From contig NC_006370.1 in NCBI RefSeq assembly GCF_000196255.1, positions 2,679,411-2,743,410 on the forward strand: DNA of 64,000 nt, in the 5' to 3' direction. The position numbers and the translations under genes were made by a program. Of the stretch, positions 1 to 7,685 are shown piece after piece; positions within the stretch are counted from its first letter, which is position 1, and the number at the start of each line of letters is the position of its first letter. The stretch comes from Photobacterium profundum SS9. Its GTDB lineage: Bacteria; Pseudomonadota; Gammaproteobacteria; Enterobacterales; Vibrionaceae. Below the pieces are notes generated by a model. It searched no databases. It worked only from the letters and a program-made list of their open reading frames with translations, and was not told the origin of the DNA.

Positions 1-760
1 CGCTCTCTAACGCCATGATCGTTTTACGACCGGCCAAGCCTGCTTTGCGCCCTTGTGGTAAATGAGTCGCTCCTATCCCTTTTAGGTCCTTCATGAGTCC
101 AACTGCCGCTGGATAATTCACTCTAATTGGTTTGAAGTCTAGGGTATCGATTGCCCCTCCCGCTTGCGCCAGCGCAAGTTTTATCGCCTTTTGCGAAAGA
201 AAATGATTCACATGTTGATATCGATCAACCTCTTGCCATGCCTGTGAAAGCTCAAATAACGAACCCTCTACTAAAGTGGTAAACATAATCTTACCATCTG
301 GCTTAACCACTCGACGCAACTCTTTCAATGGCACAGACAGGTCATCACACCACTGTAAGGCAAGGCTGCTGAAAGCAACATCAAACTGATTATCGTCAAT
401 CGGTAAGTTTTCAGCATCAGCTTCTAAATAGGTAACACTATCGCCACAACGAGACTTTGCCTGTGCCAGCATTTCTATCGATAAATCAGCGGCAGAAACA
501 TCATAGCCACGTTGCATTAATTGTTCTGAAAAATACCCCGTGCCGCACCCTAAATCTAATACGCGAGTACCTGTGGGAATAACCGCAGGTAAACGCTCAA
601 GCAACTGATGACCAACAATGCGCTGAAAAGCAGCCGCTTTATCGTAATGCTTGGCTGCACGACCAAATGCTTCTGCCACGGCTTGTTTATCAATTCGAGG
701 AATGTCGTTTGTTTTTAATTCTGCTTTGTCATGGGTGACAGCATTAACTTCATTCATCAT
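1..760 (-). CDS. bioC: Malonyl-[ACP] O-methyltransferase BioC (3' end outside window)
   Basis: SAM-dependent methyltransferase that methylates malonyl-ACP so that fatty acid synthase can build the pimeloyl moiety of biotin. The reverse strand reads [16 protein letters not shown] and later the SAM-binding motif I VLDLGCGTGYFSEQL, then AADLSIEMLAQA and the family stretch FSSLALQWCDD. About 253 codons are visible; the E. coli protein has about 251 residues, so only the C-terminal tail is missing at position 1. The start (ATG at 760, or the next ATG at 757) overlaps the end of bioF by a few bases, which suggests translational coupling. bioD would be expected further left. Confidence 0.95.
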   Translation of the reverse strand, partial: MMNEVNAVTHDKAELKTNDIPRIDKQAVAEAFGRAAKHYDKAAAFQRIVGHQLLERLPAVIPTGTRVLDLGCGTGYFSEQLMQRGYDVSAADLSIEMLAQAKSRCGDSVTYLEADAENLPIDDNQFDVAFSSLALQWCDDLSVPLKELRRVVKPDGKIMFTTLVEGSLFELSQAWQEVDRYQHVNHFLSQKAIKLALAQAGGAIDTLDFKPIRVNYPAAVGLMKDLKGIGATHLPQGRKAGLAGRKTIMALES

Positions 761-1928
761 TAATCACCTCATTTAACGTTGTTGCTAATCGTTTAATATC
801 TTGTTCTGTGTGTGCGGCCGTTAACGTTATTCTTAAACGCGCACTATTTACGGGTACGGTTGGTGGTCTAATTGCACTTACCCATAAACCTTTCGCTTTT
901 AATGCATTGGAAACCGATAACGCTTTATGACTATCGCCAATAATTAAGGGTTTGATAGGCGTGTGCGTATCAACCAGTTGTATTGAGCTCTCGACATTTT
1001 CAAAAAGTAAGTACCCTAAATCGTGCAATTTTTCACGACGCCAATCATCTGATTGAATAAGACGACAAGCCGCACTTAATGCGTGAGCTTGTGATGGAGG
1101 CATTGACGTCGAATAAATGAAATGACGAGCAAATTGAATTAAGTATTCAGCAGTATCGTTATTGCACATGACAGCAGCGCCTGATAATCCAAAGGCTTTA
1201 CCAAATGTCACAATAAGAATGTCGGCTTTCACCCCAGCAAGATCACAACTGCCTCGTCCTTTATCACCCAATACCCCACAGCCATGTGCATCATCAACCA
1301 TTAACCACGCATCATGCTGGCTACATTGCTCTGAAATGTTAGCCAACGGTGATAGATCACCATCCATGCTAAAGACCCCTTCAGTGATCACTAATGGGTT
1401 AATAGACGGAAATTTATCATTGGTTTGATGAAGTAAGCGAGTTAATGCAGAGAGATCATTATGAGCGAATCGACGCATGGTTGCAGGTGATAACAGGCCA
1501 GCTTCCATCAGTGATGCATGGTTCAATTTATCTTGAATTAATACATCATGCTTATCTGGAATCGTAAACAAAACCGCTTGGTTCGCACTGAAACCGCTAT
1601 TGAATAATAACGCGCGATCGTAACCCAGCCAGTCGGCAAGTTGATCTTCTAGTGCTTTGTGAGCGGAATGAAAACCCGTCACTAAAGGTGATGCACCACT
1701 ACCAGCGCCGAATAGCGTTAGCCCTTCTTGCCATGCCGATAGTATGGCGGGATCTTGTGCCAAGCCAAGGTAGTCATTACTCGAAAAGTTAAGTAACGAT
1801 GTACCTTGATGGTAAACACTTTGATCAGCACGAGACAAACACGCACGCTGGCGATATAACCCTTGGGTTTCTCGTGCTTCCAGCGCGTGTTTTATTTTGT
1901 GATTAAAACGACGATTAGACAGTGGCAT
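750..1928 (-). CDS. bioF: 8-amino-7-oxononanoate synthase BioF
   Basis: PLP enzyme (alpha-oxoamine synthase) that condenses pimeloyl-ACP with L-alanine in biotin synthesis. Visible family features: [10 protein letters not shown], the aspartate and histidine of [11 protein letters not shown], and the PLP lysine in FGKAFGLSG (about residue 244). I chose the ATG at 1928 (392 aa) because the N terminus then starts just before the segment that matches E. coli BioF. Earlier in-frame starts at 1943 and 1976 would add residues lying inside bioB. The start overlaps the bioB stop by 14 bases, so the gene is probably coupled to bioB. Start position is less certain than identity. Confidence 0.95.
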   Translation of the reverse strand: MPLSNRRFNHKIKHALEARETQGLYRQRACLSRADQSVYHQGTSLLNFSSNDYLGLAQDPAILSAWQEGLTLFGAGSGASPLVTGFHSAHKALEDQLADWLGYDRALLFNSGFSANQAVLFTIPDKHDVLIQDKLNHASLMEAGLLSPATMRRFAHNDLSALTRLLHQTNDKFPSINPLVITEGVFSMDGDLSPLANISEQCSQHDAWLMVDDAHGCGVLGDKGRGSCDLAGVKADILIVTFGKAFGLSGAAVMCNNDTAEYLIQFARHFIYSTSMPPSQAHALSAACRLIQSDDWRREKLHDLGYLLFENVESSIQLVDTHTPIKPLIIGDSHKALSVSNALKAKGLWVSAIRPPTVPVNSARLRITLTAAHTEQDIKRLATTLNEVINDE

Positions 1929-2967
1929 CGTAGAATAAATCATCTTTACCCGGACGCGCAGCAACACGTTGTGCAACCTGACCTAATAATTCATGCTCTT
2001 GCACTTCATCAGGTTTCGCTGCTTGCTCTTGGCTATTAATACCTAGCTTTGCAAACAATTGCATGTCTTTATCTTCACCTGGGTTAGGTGTTGTTAATAG
2101 CTTACAACCATAGAATACTGAGTTAGCACCCGCCATGAAACATAGCGTTTGCATCTGTTCATTCATGTCTTCACGACCTGCAGACAAACGCACTGAAGAC
2201 ATTGGCATGATGATACGTGCAACGGCAATGATACGGATGAAATCAAACGGGTCGACATCCTCCACATCTTCCATTGGTGTGCCTTTTACTTTCACCAACA
2301 TATTAATTGGCACACTTTCAGGGTGGGTTGGCAATGTTGCAAGCTCTACCAATAAACCAGCACGGTCGCGTGAACTTTCACCCATGCCGATAATACCGCC
2401 AGAACAAATTTTCATGCCTGCATCACGTACATGGCTTAATGTGTCTAAGCGATCTTGGTAAGTACGTGTTGTAATAACCTGACCGTAATATTCTGGCGAC
2501 GTATCAAGGTTATGGTTGTAGTAATCTAAACCGGCACCCGCTAATTCATCGGCTTGACCACCCGTGATCATACCCAGTGTCATACACGTCTCAAGGCCTA
2601 TATCTTTAACACCGCGGATCATATCCATTAAGTACGGCATATCGCGTTCTTTCGGGTTCTTCCAAGCAGCACCCATACAAAAACGCGTCGCACCCGATAC
2701 TTTCGCTTTCTGCGCAGCATCCAGTACTTTTTCAACTTCTAATAAACGCTCACGCTCGACATCTGTACGATAATGCGCACTTTGTGGGCAGTATTTACAA
2801 TCTTCAGGGCATGCACCCGTTTTGATTGAAAGTAATGTACTCACCTGTACCTTATTGGGTTCATGGTATTGGCGATGTACTTGCTGGGCTTCAAATACAA
2901 GATCCATAAACGGCTTTTCAAATAAGGCTTGAACTTCCGCAACTGTCCAATCGTGACGTACTTCCAC
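1915..2967 (-). CDS. bioB: Biotin synthase BioB
   Basis: Radical-SAM enzyme that inserts sulfur into dethiobiotin, the last step of biotin synthesis. The radical-SAM cluster motif CPEDCKYC gives cysteines at 53, 57 and 60, and [12 protein letters not shown] and the SAGREDMN stretch are typical of BioB. Length is 350 aa, close to the family norm. Start codon is GTG at 2967, preceded by an AGAGG ribosome-binding site. It is the first gene of the bioBFC(D) operon, transcribed away from bioA. Confidence 0.97.
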   Translation of the reverse strand: MEVRHDWTVAEVQALFEKPFMDLVFEAQQVHRQYHEPNKVQVSTLLSIKTGACPEDCKYCPQSAHYRTDVERERLLEVEKVLDAAQKAKVSGATRFCMGAAWKNPKERDMPYLMDMIRGVKDIGLETCMTLGMITGGQADELAGAGLDYYNHNLDTSPEYYGQVITTRTYQDRLDTLSHVRDAGMKICSGGIIGMGESSRDRAGLLVELATLPTHPESVPINMLVKVKGTPMEDVEDVDPFDFIRIIAVARIIMPMSSVRLSAGREDMNEQMQTLCFMAGANSVFYGCKLLTTPNPGEDKDMQLFAKLGINSQEQAAKPDEVQEHELLGQVAQRVAARPGKDDLFYDATV

Positions 2968-3063
2968 AGTGTGTAACCTCTTTATAGTAATAATATTGTT
3001 GCTCTCACTAGAATCCTCTTTAAAAGAAAATATATGGAATCTAGCGGCTTTCTATACTTGGCT

Positions 3064-3086
3064 AGTCTACTGAGAGTTAGTAGACT
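3064..3086. promoter_or_regulatory. Inverted repeat in the divergent bio promoter region
   Basis: AGTCTACT and AGTAGACT form perfect 8-bp arms around a 7-base spacer, between the bioB and bioA starts. Its position suggests an operator or a hairpin in one of the leaders; no regulator can be assigned from sequence alone. Confidence 0.5.
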
Positions 3087-3117
3087 GTCAATATACAATA
3101 GACATCAAGGTTTACAT
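3085..3117. promoter_or_regulatory. Possible BirA (biotin repressor) operator
   Basis: The right half GGTTTACA (3109-3116) matches the known BirA half-site. The left half, 15 bases away (CTGTCAATA), is a weaker match to TTGTAAACC. The right half overlaps the ribosome-binding site AAGG of bioA. It may therefore be an operator, or simply a coincidence with the translation signal. Confidence 0.4.
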
Positions 3118-3119
3118 CT

Positions 3120-4406
3120 GTGCAAAAAACAACCAGCAAGATTGATTTGGAATTTGACCAACAGCATGTTTGGCACCCCTACACATCGACGATAAATCCA
3201 CTGCCTTGTTATCCGGTTGAAAGTGCTAACGGGGTCTATCTCACATTAGAAGATGGTCGTAAGCTTATCGATGGTATGTCTTCATGGTGGTCAACAATCC
3301 ATGGCTATAATCACCCTGCTCTTAATCAGGCAGCAAAAGATCAAATCGATAAAATGTCACATGTCATGTTTGGTGGTATTACGCACGAACCTGCTGTCGA
3401 ACTTTGCCGTAAACTTATCGCTATAACGCCTGAACCTTTACAGCATGTTTTCTTGGCTGATTCTGGTTCTGTTGCGGTTGAAGTCTCGTTAAAAATGGCA
3501 TTGCAGTATTGGCATGCAAAAGGACAACGTCGCCCTAAATTCTTAACCGTTCGTCACGGTTACCATGGCGATACATTTGCTGCGATGTCGGTTACCGACC
3601 CTGATAATTCCATGCATAGCCTATACAAAGGCTTCTTACCTGAGCACATTTTTGCGGAATCATCAGAGCGTGGTTTTTACGAAGAATGGTGTGAAAGTGA
3701 CATTGCCGACTTCAAAGAGAAGCTAAACAATAATAAAGAACAATTAGCCGCTGTTATTATTGAACCCATTGTTCAAGGTGCAGGAGGCATGCGTATTTAC
3801 CACCCGATGTACCTCAAACGCATTCGTGAGTTATGTGATGAACATGATGTACTGTTGATTGCAGACGAAATTGCAACAGGCTTTGGTCGAACAGGTAAAA
3901 TGTTTGCCTGTGAACATGCAGGAATTAGCCCTGATATTATGTGTGTCGGCAAAGCACTCACTGGTGGGTACATGACATTGTCGGCTACGCTAGCCACCAA
4001 ACACGTGGCAGATACAGTATGCAGTGGTGAAGCCGCTTGTTTTATGCACGGTCCCACATTCATGGGTAATCCGTTAGCCTGTGCCGTTGGCAATGCCAGC
4101 CTCGAAATTTTAATGCAAGGTAATTGGCAGCAACAAGTCTTAAGCATTGAACAACAATTATCAGAACTATTGCCTGAAATTGGTCAACTTGATTGCGTTA
4201 AAGCCGTTAGATGGTTAGGCGCTATTGGCGTAGTTGAGCTATACGAACCTGTCAACATGGCTGAGATTCAAAAAAGTTTTGTCGACGCGGGGGTATGGAT
4301 TCGCCCATTTGGTAAACTGATTTACATCATGCCCCCTTTTATTATTACACCACAAGAACTTAGCTGTCTCACTGTAGCAATATTGCGAACACTAAAAACA
4401 CAATAA
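3120..4406 (+). CDS. bioA: Adenosylmethionine-8-amino-7-oxononanoate aminotransferase BioA
   Basis: Class III PLP aminotransferase that makes 7,8-diaminopelargonate from KAPA with SAM as amino donor. Visible residues: the substrate-site tryptophans of DGMSSWWSTIHGYNHP, the PLP aspartate in LLIADEIATGFGR (about 249) and the PLP lysine in VGKALTGGY (about 278). At 428 aa it has the usual length. Start is GTG at 3120 with AAGG nine bases upstream. It is divergent from bioBFC, the standard enterobacterial and vibrio arrangement. Confidence 0.97.
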   Translation: MQKTTSKIDLEFDQQHVWHPYTSTINPLPCYPVESANGVYLTLEDGRKLIDGMSSWWSTIHGYNHPALNQAAKDQIDKMSHVMFGGITHEPAVELCRKLIAITPEPLQHVFLADSGSVAVEVSLKMALQYWHAKGQRRPKFLTVRHGYHGDTFAAMSVTDPDNSMHSLYKGFLPEHIFAESSERGFYEEWCESDIADFKEKLNNNKEQLAAVIIEPIVQGAGGMRIYHPMYLKRIRELCDEHDVLLIADEIATGFGRTGKMFACEHAGISPDIMCVGKALTGGYMTLSATLATKHVADTVCSGEAACFMHGPTFMGNPLACAVGNASLEILMQGNWQQQVLSIEQQLSELLPEIGQLDCVKAVRWLGAIGVVELYEPVNMAEIQKSFVDAGVWIRPFGKLIYIMPPFIITPQELSCLTVAILRTLKTQ

Positions 4407-4443
4407 AGCCAGGGTTGGATTACTCTTTCGTATTATCGAAATG

Positions 4444-4470
4444 CAGACAGATTCCTATATTTGTCTGTTT
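4444..4470 (+). terminator. Possible terminator after bioA
   Basis: CAGACA and TGTCTG arms are followed by a short T-rich run. The hairpin is weak, so the call is tentative. Confidence 0.35.
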
Positions 4471-4514
4471 ATACTGAATACTGATCGTTAAAGAAACATT
4501 ATACGTAATATAGA

Positions 4515-4562
4515 TATACCCAAGTCACCTCAAGATGCAGGATTCAGAGTGACTTGGGTATA
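4515..4562. repeat. Dispersed palindromic repeat, copy 1
   Basis: TATACCCAAGTCAC and GTGACTTGGGTATA form perfect 14-bp arms around a 20-base loop. The arm sequence recurs at 22.8, 32.0, 47.6 and 51.7-51.9 kb. It lies in the 5' untranslated region of the LON-domain gene. Confidence 0.8.
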
Positions 4563-4583
4563 TAACGACAATAAGGGTGATCA

Positions 4584-5150
4584 ATGATGCAACTGCCCCT
4601 TTTTCCTATGCAAATGTATTTGTTACCTGGTGGTATCAGTAAGCTTAGGATTTTCGAACCACGCTACATACGTTTAGTAAAGCTTGCGATGGCTTGCAAT
4701 GACGGCTTTGGCTTGTGCATGAAAAATGATAAAACACTTTGTCACTTTGGTACCCGTGTCATCATTACAGATTTTGAAGCGCTTCCTGATGGGTTACTTG
4801 GTATCACTATCAAAGGTGTTGAAAAGTTTATAATTAACGACCACTGGGAAGAAGAGGATGGTTTAATTGTCGGCGAGGTAGCCATGTTAGAAAATTGGTC
4901 AAAATCCGACATTAAATTTGTTGACCGCGATATTGCTAATAGCTTAAAAACCCTTTTTAGGGAGTACCCTGAACATGGTGAGTACTATCAAGAACCTGAT
5001 TTCAATGATATGACCTGGGTATGCCAGCGATGGTTAGAAATATTACCTCTCGAGACGAATCAAAAACAATGGTTCATGAGCAGAGTTGATAATCGTGCCG
5101 CCATGTCTTTTCTTCATACTGTGATTGAAGAAGAATTGAAAAAAAGATAA
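4584..5150 (+). CDS. LON substrate-binding (N-terminal) domain protein
   Basis: A 188-aa protein made up only of a LON N-terminal-like domain. LPLFPMQMYLLPGGISKLRIFEPRY matches the start of Lon-type substrate-binding domains (quoted in part: LFPMQ, LRIFEPRY). There is no AAA+ module and no Ser-Lys protease module, so it is not a protease itself. Stand-alone copies are widespread in gammaproteobacteria and of uncertain function. The start at 4584 has AAGGGTGA upstream; the second codon is also ATG. It stands alone between bioA and mlc, with a terminator after it. Confidence 0.85.
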   Translation: MMQLPLFPMQMYLLPGGISKLRIFEPRYIRLVKLAMACNDGFGLCMKNDKTLCHFGTRVIITDFEALPDGLLGITIKGVEKFIINDHWEEEDGLIVGEVAMLENWSKSDIKFVDRDIANSLKTLFREYPEHGEYYQEPDFNDMTWVCQRWLEILPLETNQKQWFMSRVDNRAAMSFLHTVIEEELKKR

Positions 5151-5181
5151 AACCTACTTTGTCTTTGTATATTCAAATAAA

Positions 5182-5210
5182 AAACGCAGTTATTCACTGC
5201 GTTTTCTATT
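5182..5210. terminator. Bidirectional terminator between the LON-domain gene and mlc
   Basis: AAAACGCAGT and ACTGCGTTTT form a stem with a five-base loop, A-rich on one side and T-rich on the other. It serves two convergent genes. Confidence 0.85.
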
Positions 5211-5224
5211 TTGAGTACAAACGA

Positions 5225-6439
5225 CTAACCATCAACTAACTTCATTAATAAGTGGCCGTCATACATTGCTTGTTTAACCAGAGCAGCACCAGGCATCGTC
5301 GCTTGTGTATAAAAACAACTTTCTTCAACAATTAAGTCACGATTATAAACAGGTAAAGATTGATTACGAATACACTCTAATATCGCAGGGTATAACACGC
5401 TTTTCGCACGATTAAATTCCCCTCCGATTAAGATTTTATCTGGGTTAAACAAGTTCACCATAATCGCAATGGCTTGCCCAAGGTGATGGCCCAGTTCAAT
5501 AATAATCTGACGCGCTAACGTGTCTCCAGCAACTGCTGCATCACAAATACTTTCAATTGTGAGTGTTGTACCATGCAAACAAGAAGGGTGACCTTCTTTT
5601 AATCGCTGTTCAACTTGTTCCAAAATCGCTTTTAAGCTAGCAACGGTCTCTAAACAACCGTGATTGCCACAGAAGCAGCGTTTACCATAAGGCTTGATTT
5701 GAATGTGCCCTAACTCACCAACATTGCCCGTACTGCCTTGTAGTACTTTGTCATCCAAAATAATACCAGCACCGACACCATTATGAATTGAGACTAAAAT
5801 GGAGTTAGCAACACCTCGGGAGTTACCAAATAGCTTCTCAGCCAGCGCCCAAGATCGGGTATCGTTACCAATAAATACAGGTAACCCCGTCGCTTCATGA
5901 ATAGTCGGACCCAACGCCAGATTTTTCACATCGTAATGTGGCATTTGTAAAACAATGCCTTCTTGTGAATTCACCAAGCCTGGTAATGTTAAGGCTATCG
6001 CGGTTATTCGATCTAATTCGCTGACATGGTTAGCAAAAAAAATATTAATTTCGCTAAGTAACTTATCAATAACCGCTTCTTGTTGTAATTCTTCAATTTC
6101 TTGGCGTTCTTCAACCAAGATATCGCCACCTAATTCATGTAAAGCAATGGTTAAATAACCACGCCCAAGCCGCATTGATAGAAACTGCCAACCTTCATTA
6201 GCAGGCAATAAACCTATCGCTGGACGACCACGGCTTAGGGGTTCTTGACACTGTGCTTCTTTAATTAAATGCGCATCTATCAACTCACGTGTAATCTTTG
6301 TAATACTTGCAGGTGCTAACAGACTTCGTTTAGATAATTCAATTCGCGAAATAGGCCCAAATAAATCAATAAGTTTATACACGCTGCCTGCATTATTTCG
6401 TTTAATGTGGTCAATATGTCCAGGCTGAGCGACATACAT
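5225..6439 (-). CDS. mlc: ROK-family transcriptional repressor Mlc
   Basis: Repressor of glucose and other PTS genes in E. coli, where it is sequestered by unphosphorylated EIICB-Glc. The N-terminal HTH region reads QPGHIDHIKRNNAGSVYKL and APASITKITREL, which follows E. coli Mlc closely rather than NagC. The ROK zinc motif is KRCFCGNHGCLE (three cysteines). Near the C terminus are MVNLFNPDKILIGG and GAALVKQAMYDG. Length is 404 aa. ATG at 6439 is preceded by GGGAG. No PTS genes lie beside it, which fits a global regulator. Confidence 0.93.
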   Translation of the reverse strand: MYVAQPGHIDHIKRNNAGSVYKLIDLFGPISRIELSKRSLLAPASITKITRELIDAHLIKEAQCQEPLSRGRPAIGLLPANEGWQFLSMRLGRGYLTIALHELGGDILVEERQEIEELQQEAVIDKLLSEINIFFANHVSELDRITAIALTLPGLVNSQEGIVLQMPHYDVKNLALGPTIHEATGLPVFIGNDTRSWALAEKLFGNSRGVANSILVSIHNGVGAGIILDDKVLQGSTGNVGELGHIQIKPYGKRCFCGNHGCLETVASLKAILEQVEQRLKEGHPSCLHGTTLTIESICDAAVAGDTLARQIIIELGHHLGQAIAIMVNLFNPDKILIGGEFNRAKSVLYPAILECIRNQSLPVYNRDLIVEESCFYTQATMPGAALVKQAMYDGHLLMKLVDG

Positions 6440-6503
6440 GCCATTACTCCCATCTAAAAAGTAAAAAAATAGATACTATAAAAAATAAAAAATAACATTC
6501 TTT

Positions 6504-6540
6504 TTCGTTGCGAACTAATTTTTTTACTTTGCGAAGTAAT
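6504..6540. promoter_or_regulatory. Candidate ROK (Mlc/NagC-type) operators upstream of mlc
   Basis: TTACTT-TGCG-AAGTAA (6524-6539) is a perfect inverted repeat. Just upstream, TTCGTTGCGAA (6505-6515) is a second, imperfect one. Both carry the TTCGC/GCGAA-like core typical of ROK sites and lie 65-100 bases before mlc. Autoregulation is an inference. Confidence 0.4.
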
Positions 6541-6720
6541 TATGAAGCCTATTATTCTCAGTACGTGATACACGTCACGAAGAATGAGTAAGGACAAGCA
6601 CTTTTTGTTCTGACATAATGCCCCGCTTGTGTTTTTTGCACATTTAATTTTGGAAATGAATTTTATATTTTTTGAATCAGAATTCCTCATCACAATTCTG
6701 ATTCGCCATGAGGTTATGCG

Positions 6721-7389
6721 GTGTACAAGATAAATGAAGTCTTCGAGACAATTCAGGGTGAAGGTACTTTCACTGGTGTTCCTGCGATATTTGTTCGTTT
6801 ACAGGTTTGCCCTGTTGGTTGCTCATGGTGTGATACCAAGCAAACATGGGATGCAGAACCAACTGATTACGCATCGTTAAATGACATCATGGCAAAAAAA
6901 GGGGACTCCCCCCTTTGGACTAATATTGACGCCCAAGGCATTGTCACGTTACTGCAAGATCAAGGCTACACAGCAAGGCACGTGGTTATTACTGGTGGCG
7001 AACCGTGTATTTATGATCTTGTACCATTAACAGCGGCATTAGAAACTGCTGGGTTTAACTGCCAGATAGAAACCAGTGGTACATCTGAGATTCTGGCAAC
7101 TGAAAACACATGGGTAACGGTTTCCCCTAAAATCAATATGAAAGCAAAGCTGCCCGTTTTAGCTTCAGCGCTTTCACGTGCAGATGAAATCAAGCACCCT
7201 GTTGGCACAAGTAAAGACATTAAACAGCTTGATGCACTTATTGACGGCGTAATATTAAAACAAAATGTGACCATCGCCCTGCAGCCGATCAGCCAGAAAC
7301 CGAGAGCGACGGATTTATGTATCGAAACCTGCATTAAACGTAACTGGCGCTTGTCTATTCAGACACACAAATATTTAGCTATTGCTTAA
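6721..7389 (+). CDS. queE: 7-carboxy-7-deazaguanine synthase QueE
   Basis: Radical-SAM enzyme that converts carboxytetrahydropterin to 7-carboxy-7-deazaguanine for queuosine in tRNA. The start MYKINEVFETIQGEGTFTG is characteristic, and the cluster motif CPVGCSWC places cysteines at 30, 34 and 37. HVVITGGEPCIYD is the GGEP motif for SAM binding. At 222 aa it is full length. Start is GTG at 6721 with GAGG upstream. A strong terminator follows. Confidence 0.95.
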   Translation: MYKINEVFETIQGEGTFTGVPAIFVRLQVCPVGCSWCDTKQTWDAEPTDYASLNDIMAKKGDSPLWTNIDAQGIVTLLQDQGYTARHVVITGGEPCIYDLVPLTAALETAGFNCQIETSGTSEILATENTWVTVSPKINMKAKLPVLASALSRADEIKHPVGTSKDIKQLDALIDGVILKQNVTIALQPISQKPRATDLCIETCIKRNWRLSIQTHKYLAIA

Positions 7390-7465
7390 ATTCTGGCGTT
7401 CATATTTTTACCTATAACGATTGTTAAATATGACAACTGTTGTGTATTAAGCAGTTATATATGAA

Positions 7466-7501
7466 AAAAAACGGTGGCTCATGATGAGGCACCGTTTTTC
7501 T
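7466..7501 (+). terminator. Terminator after queE
   Basis: AAAACGGTGGC-type left arm and GCACCGTTTTT right arm, followed by further T residues (stem AAACGGTG/CACCGTTT). Confidence 0.85.
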
Positions 7502-7685
7502 TTAAAAAACATCATAAGCCTAGATCGTAAACCCGCTTCTCATTACCTGTCTCATAATAATCTCAAATATTAGAATCCGTTCCATAGCCAAGATCGACTC
7601 TCTCCTTTTACACAAAATAATTCCCCTATATCTATACTCAGCAAAAATAAAGACACATAAAAATTTACCAATTAGGGAAGTCAGC

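Noticed and set aside
6454..6693. 79-codon frame on the minus strand upstream of mlc
   Set aside because: Low-complexity A/T-rich translation, no ribosome-binding site; it lies in the mlc/queE control region.
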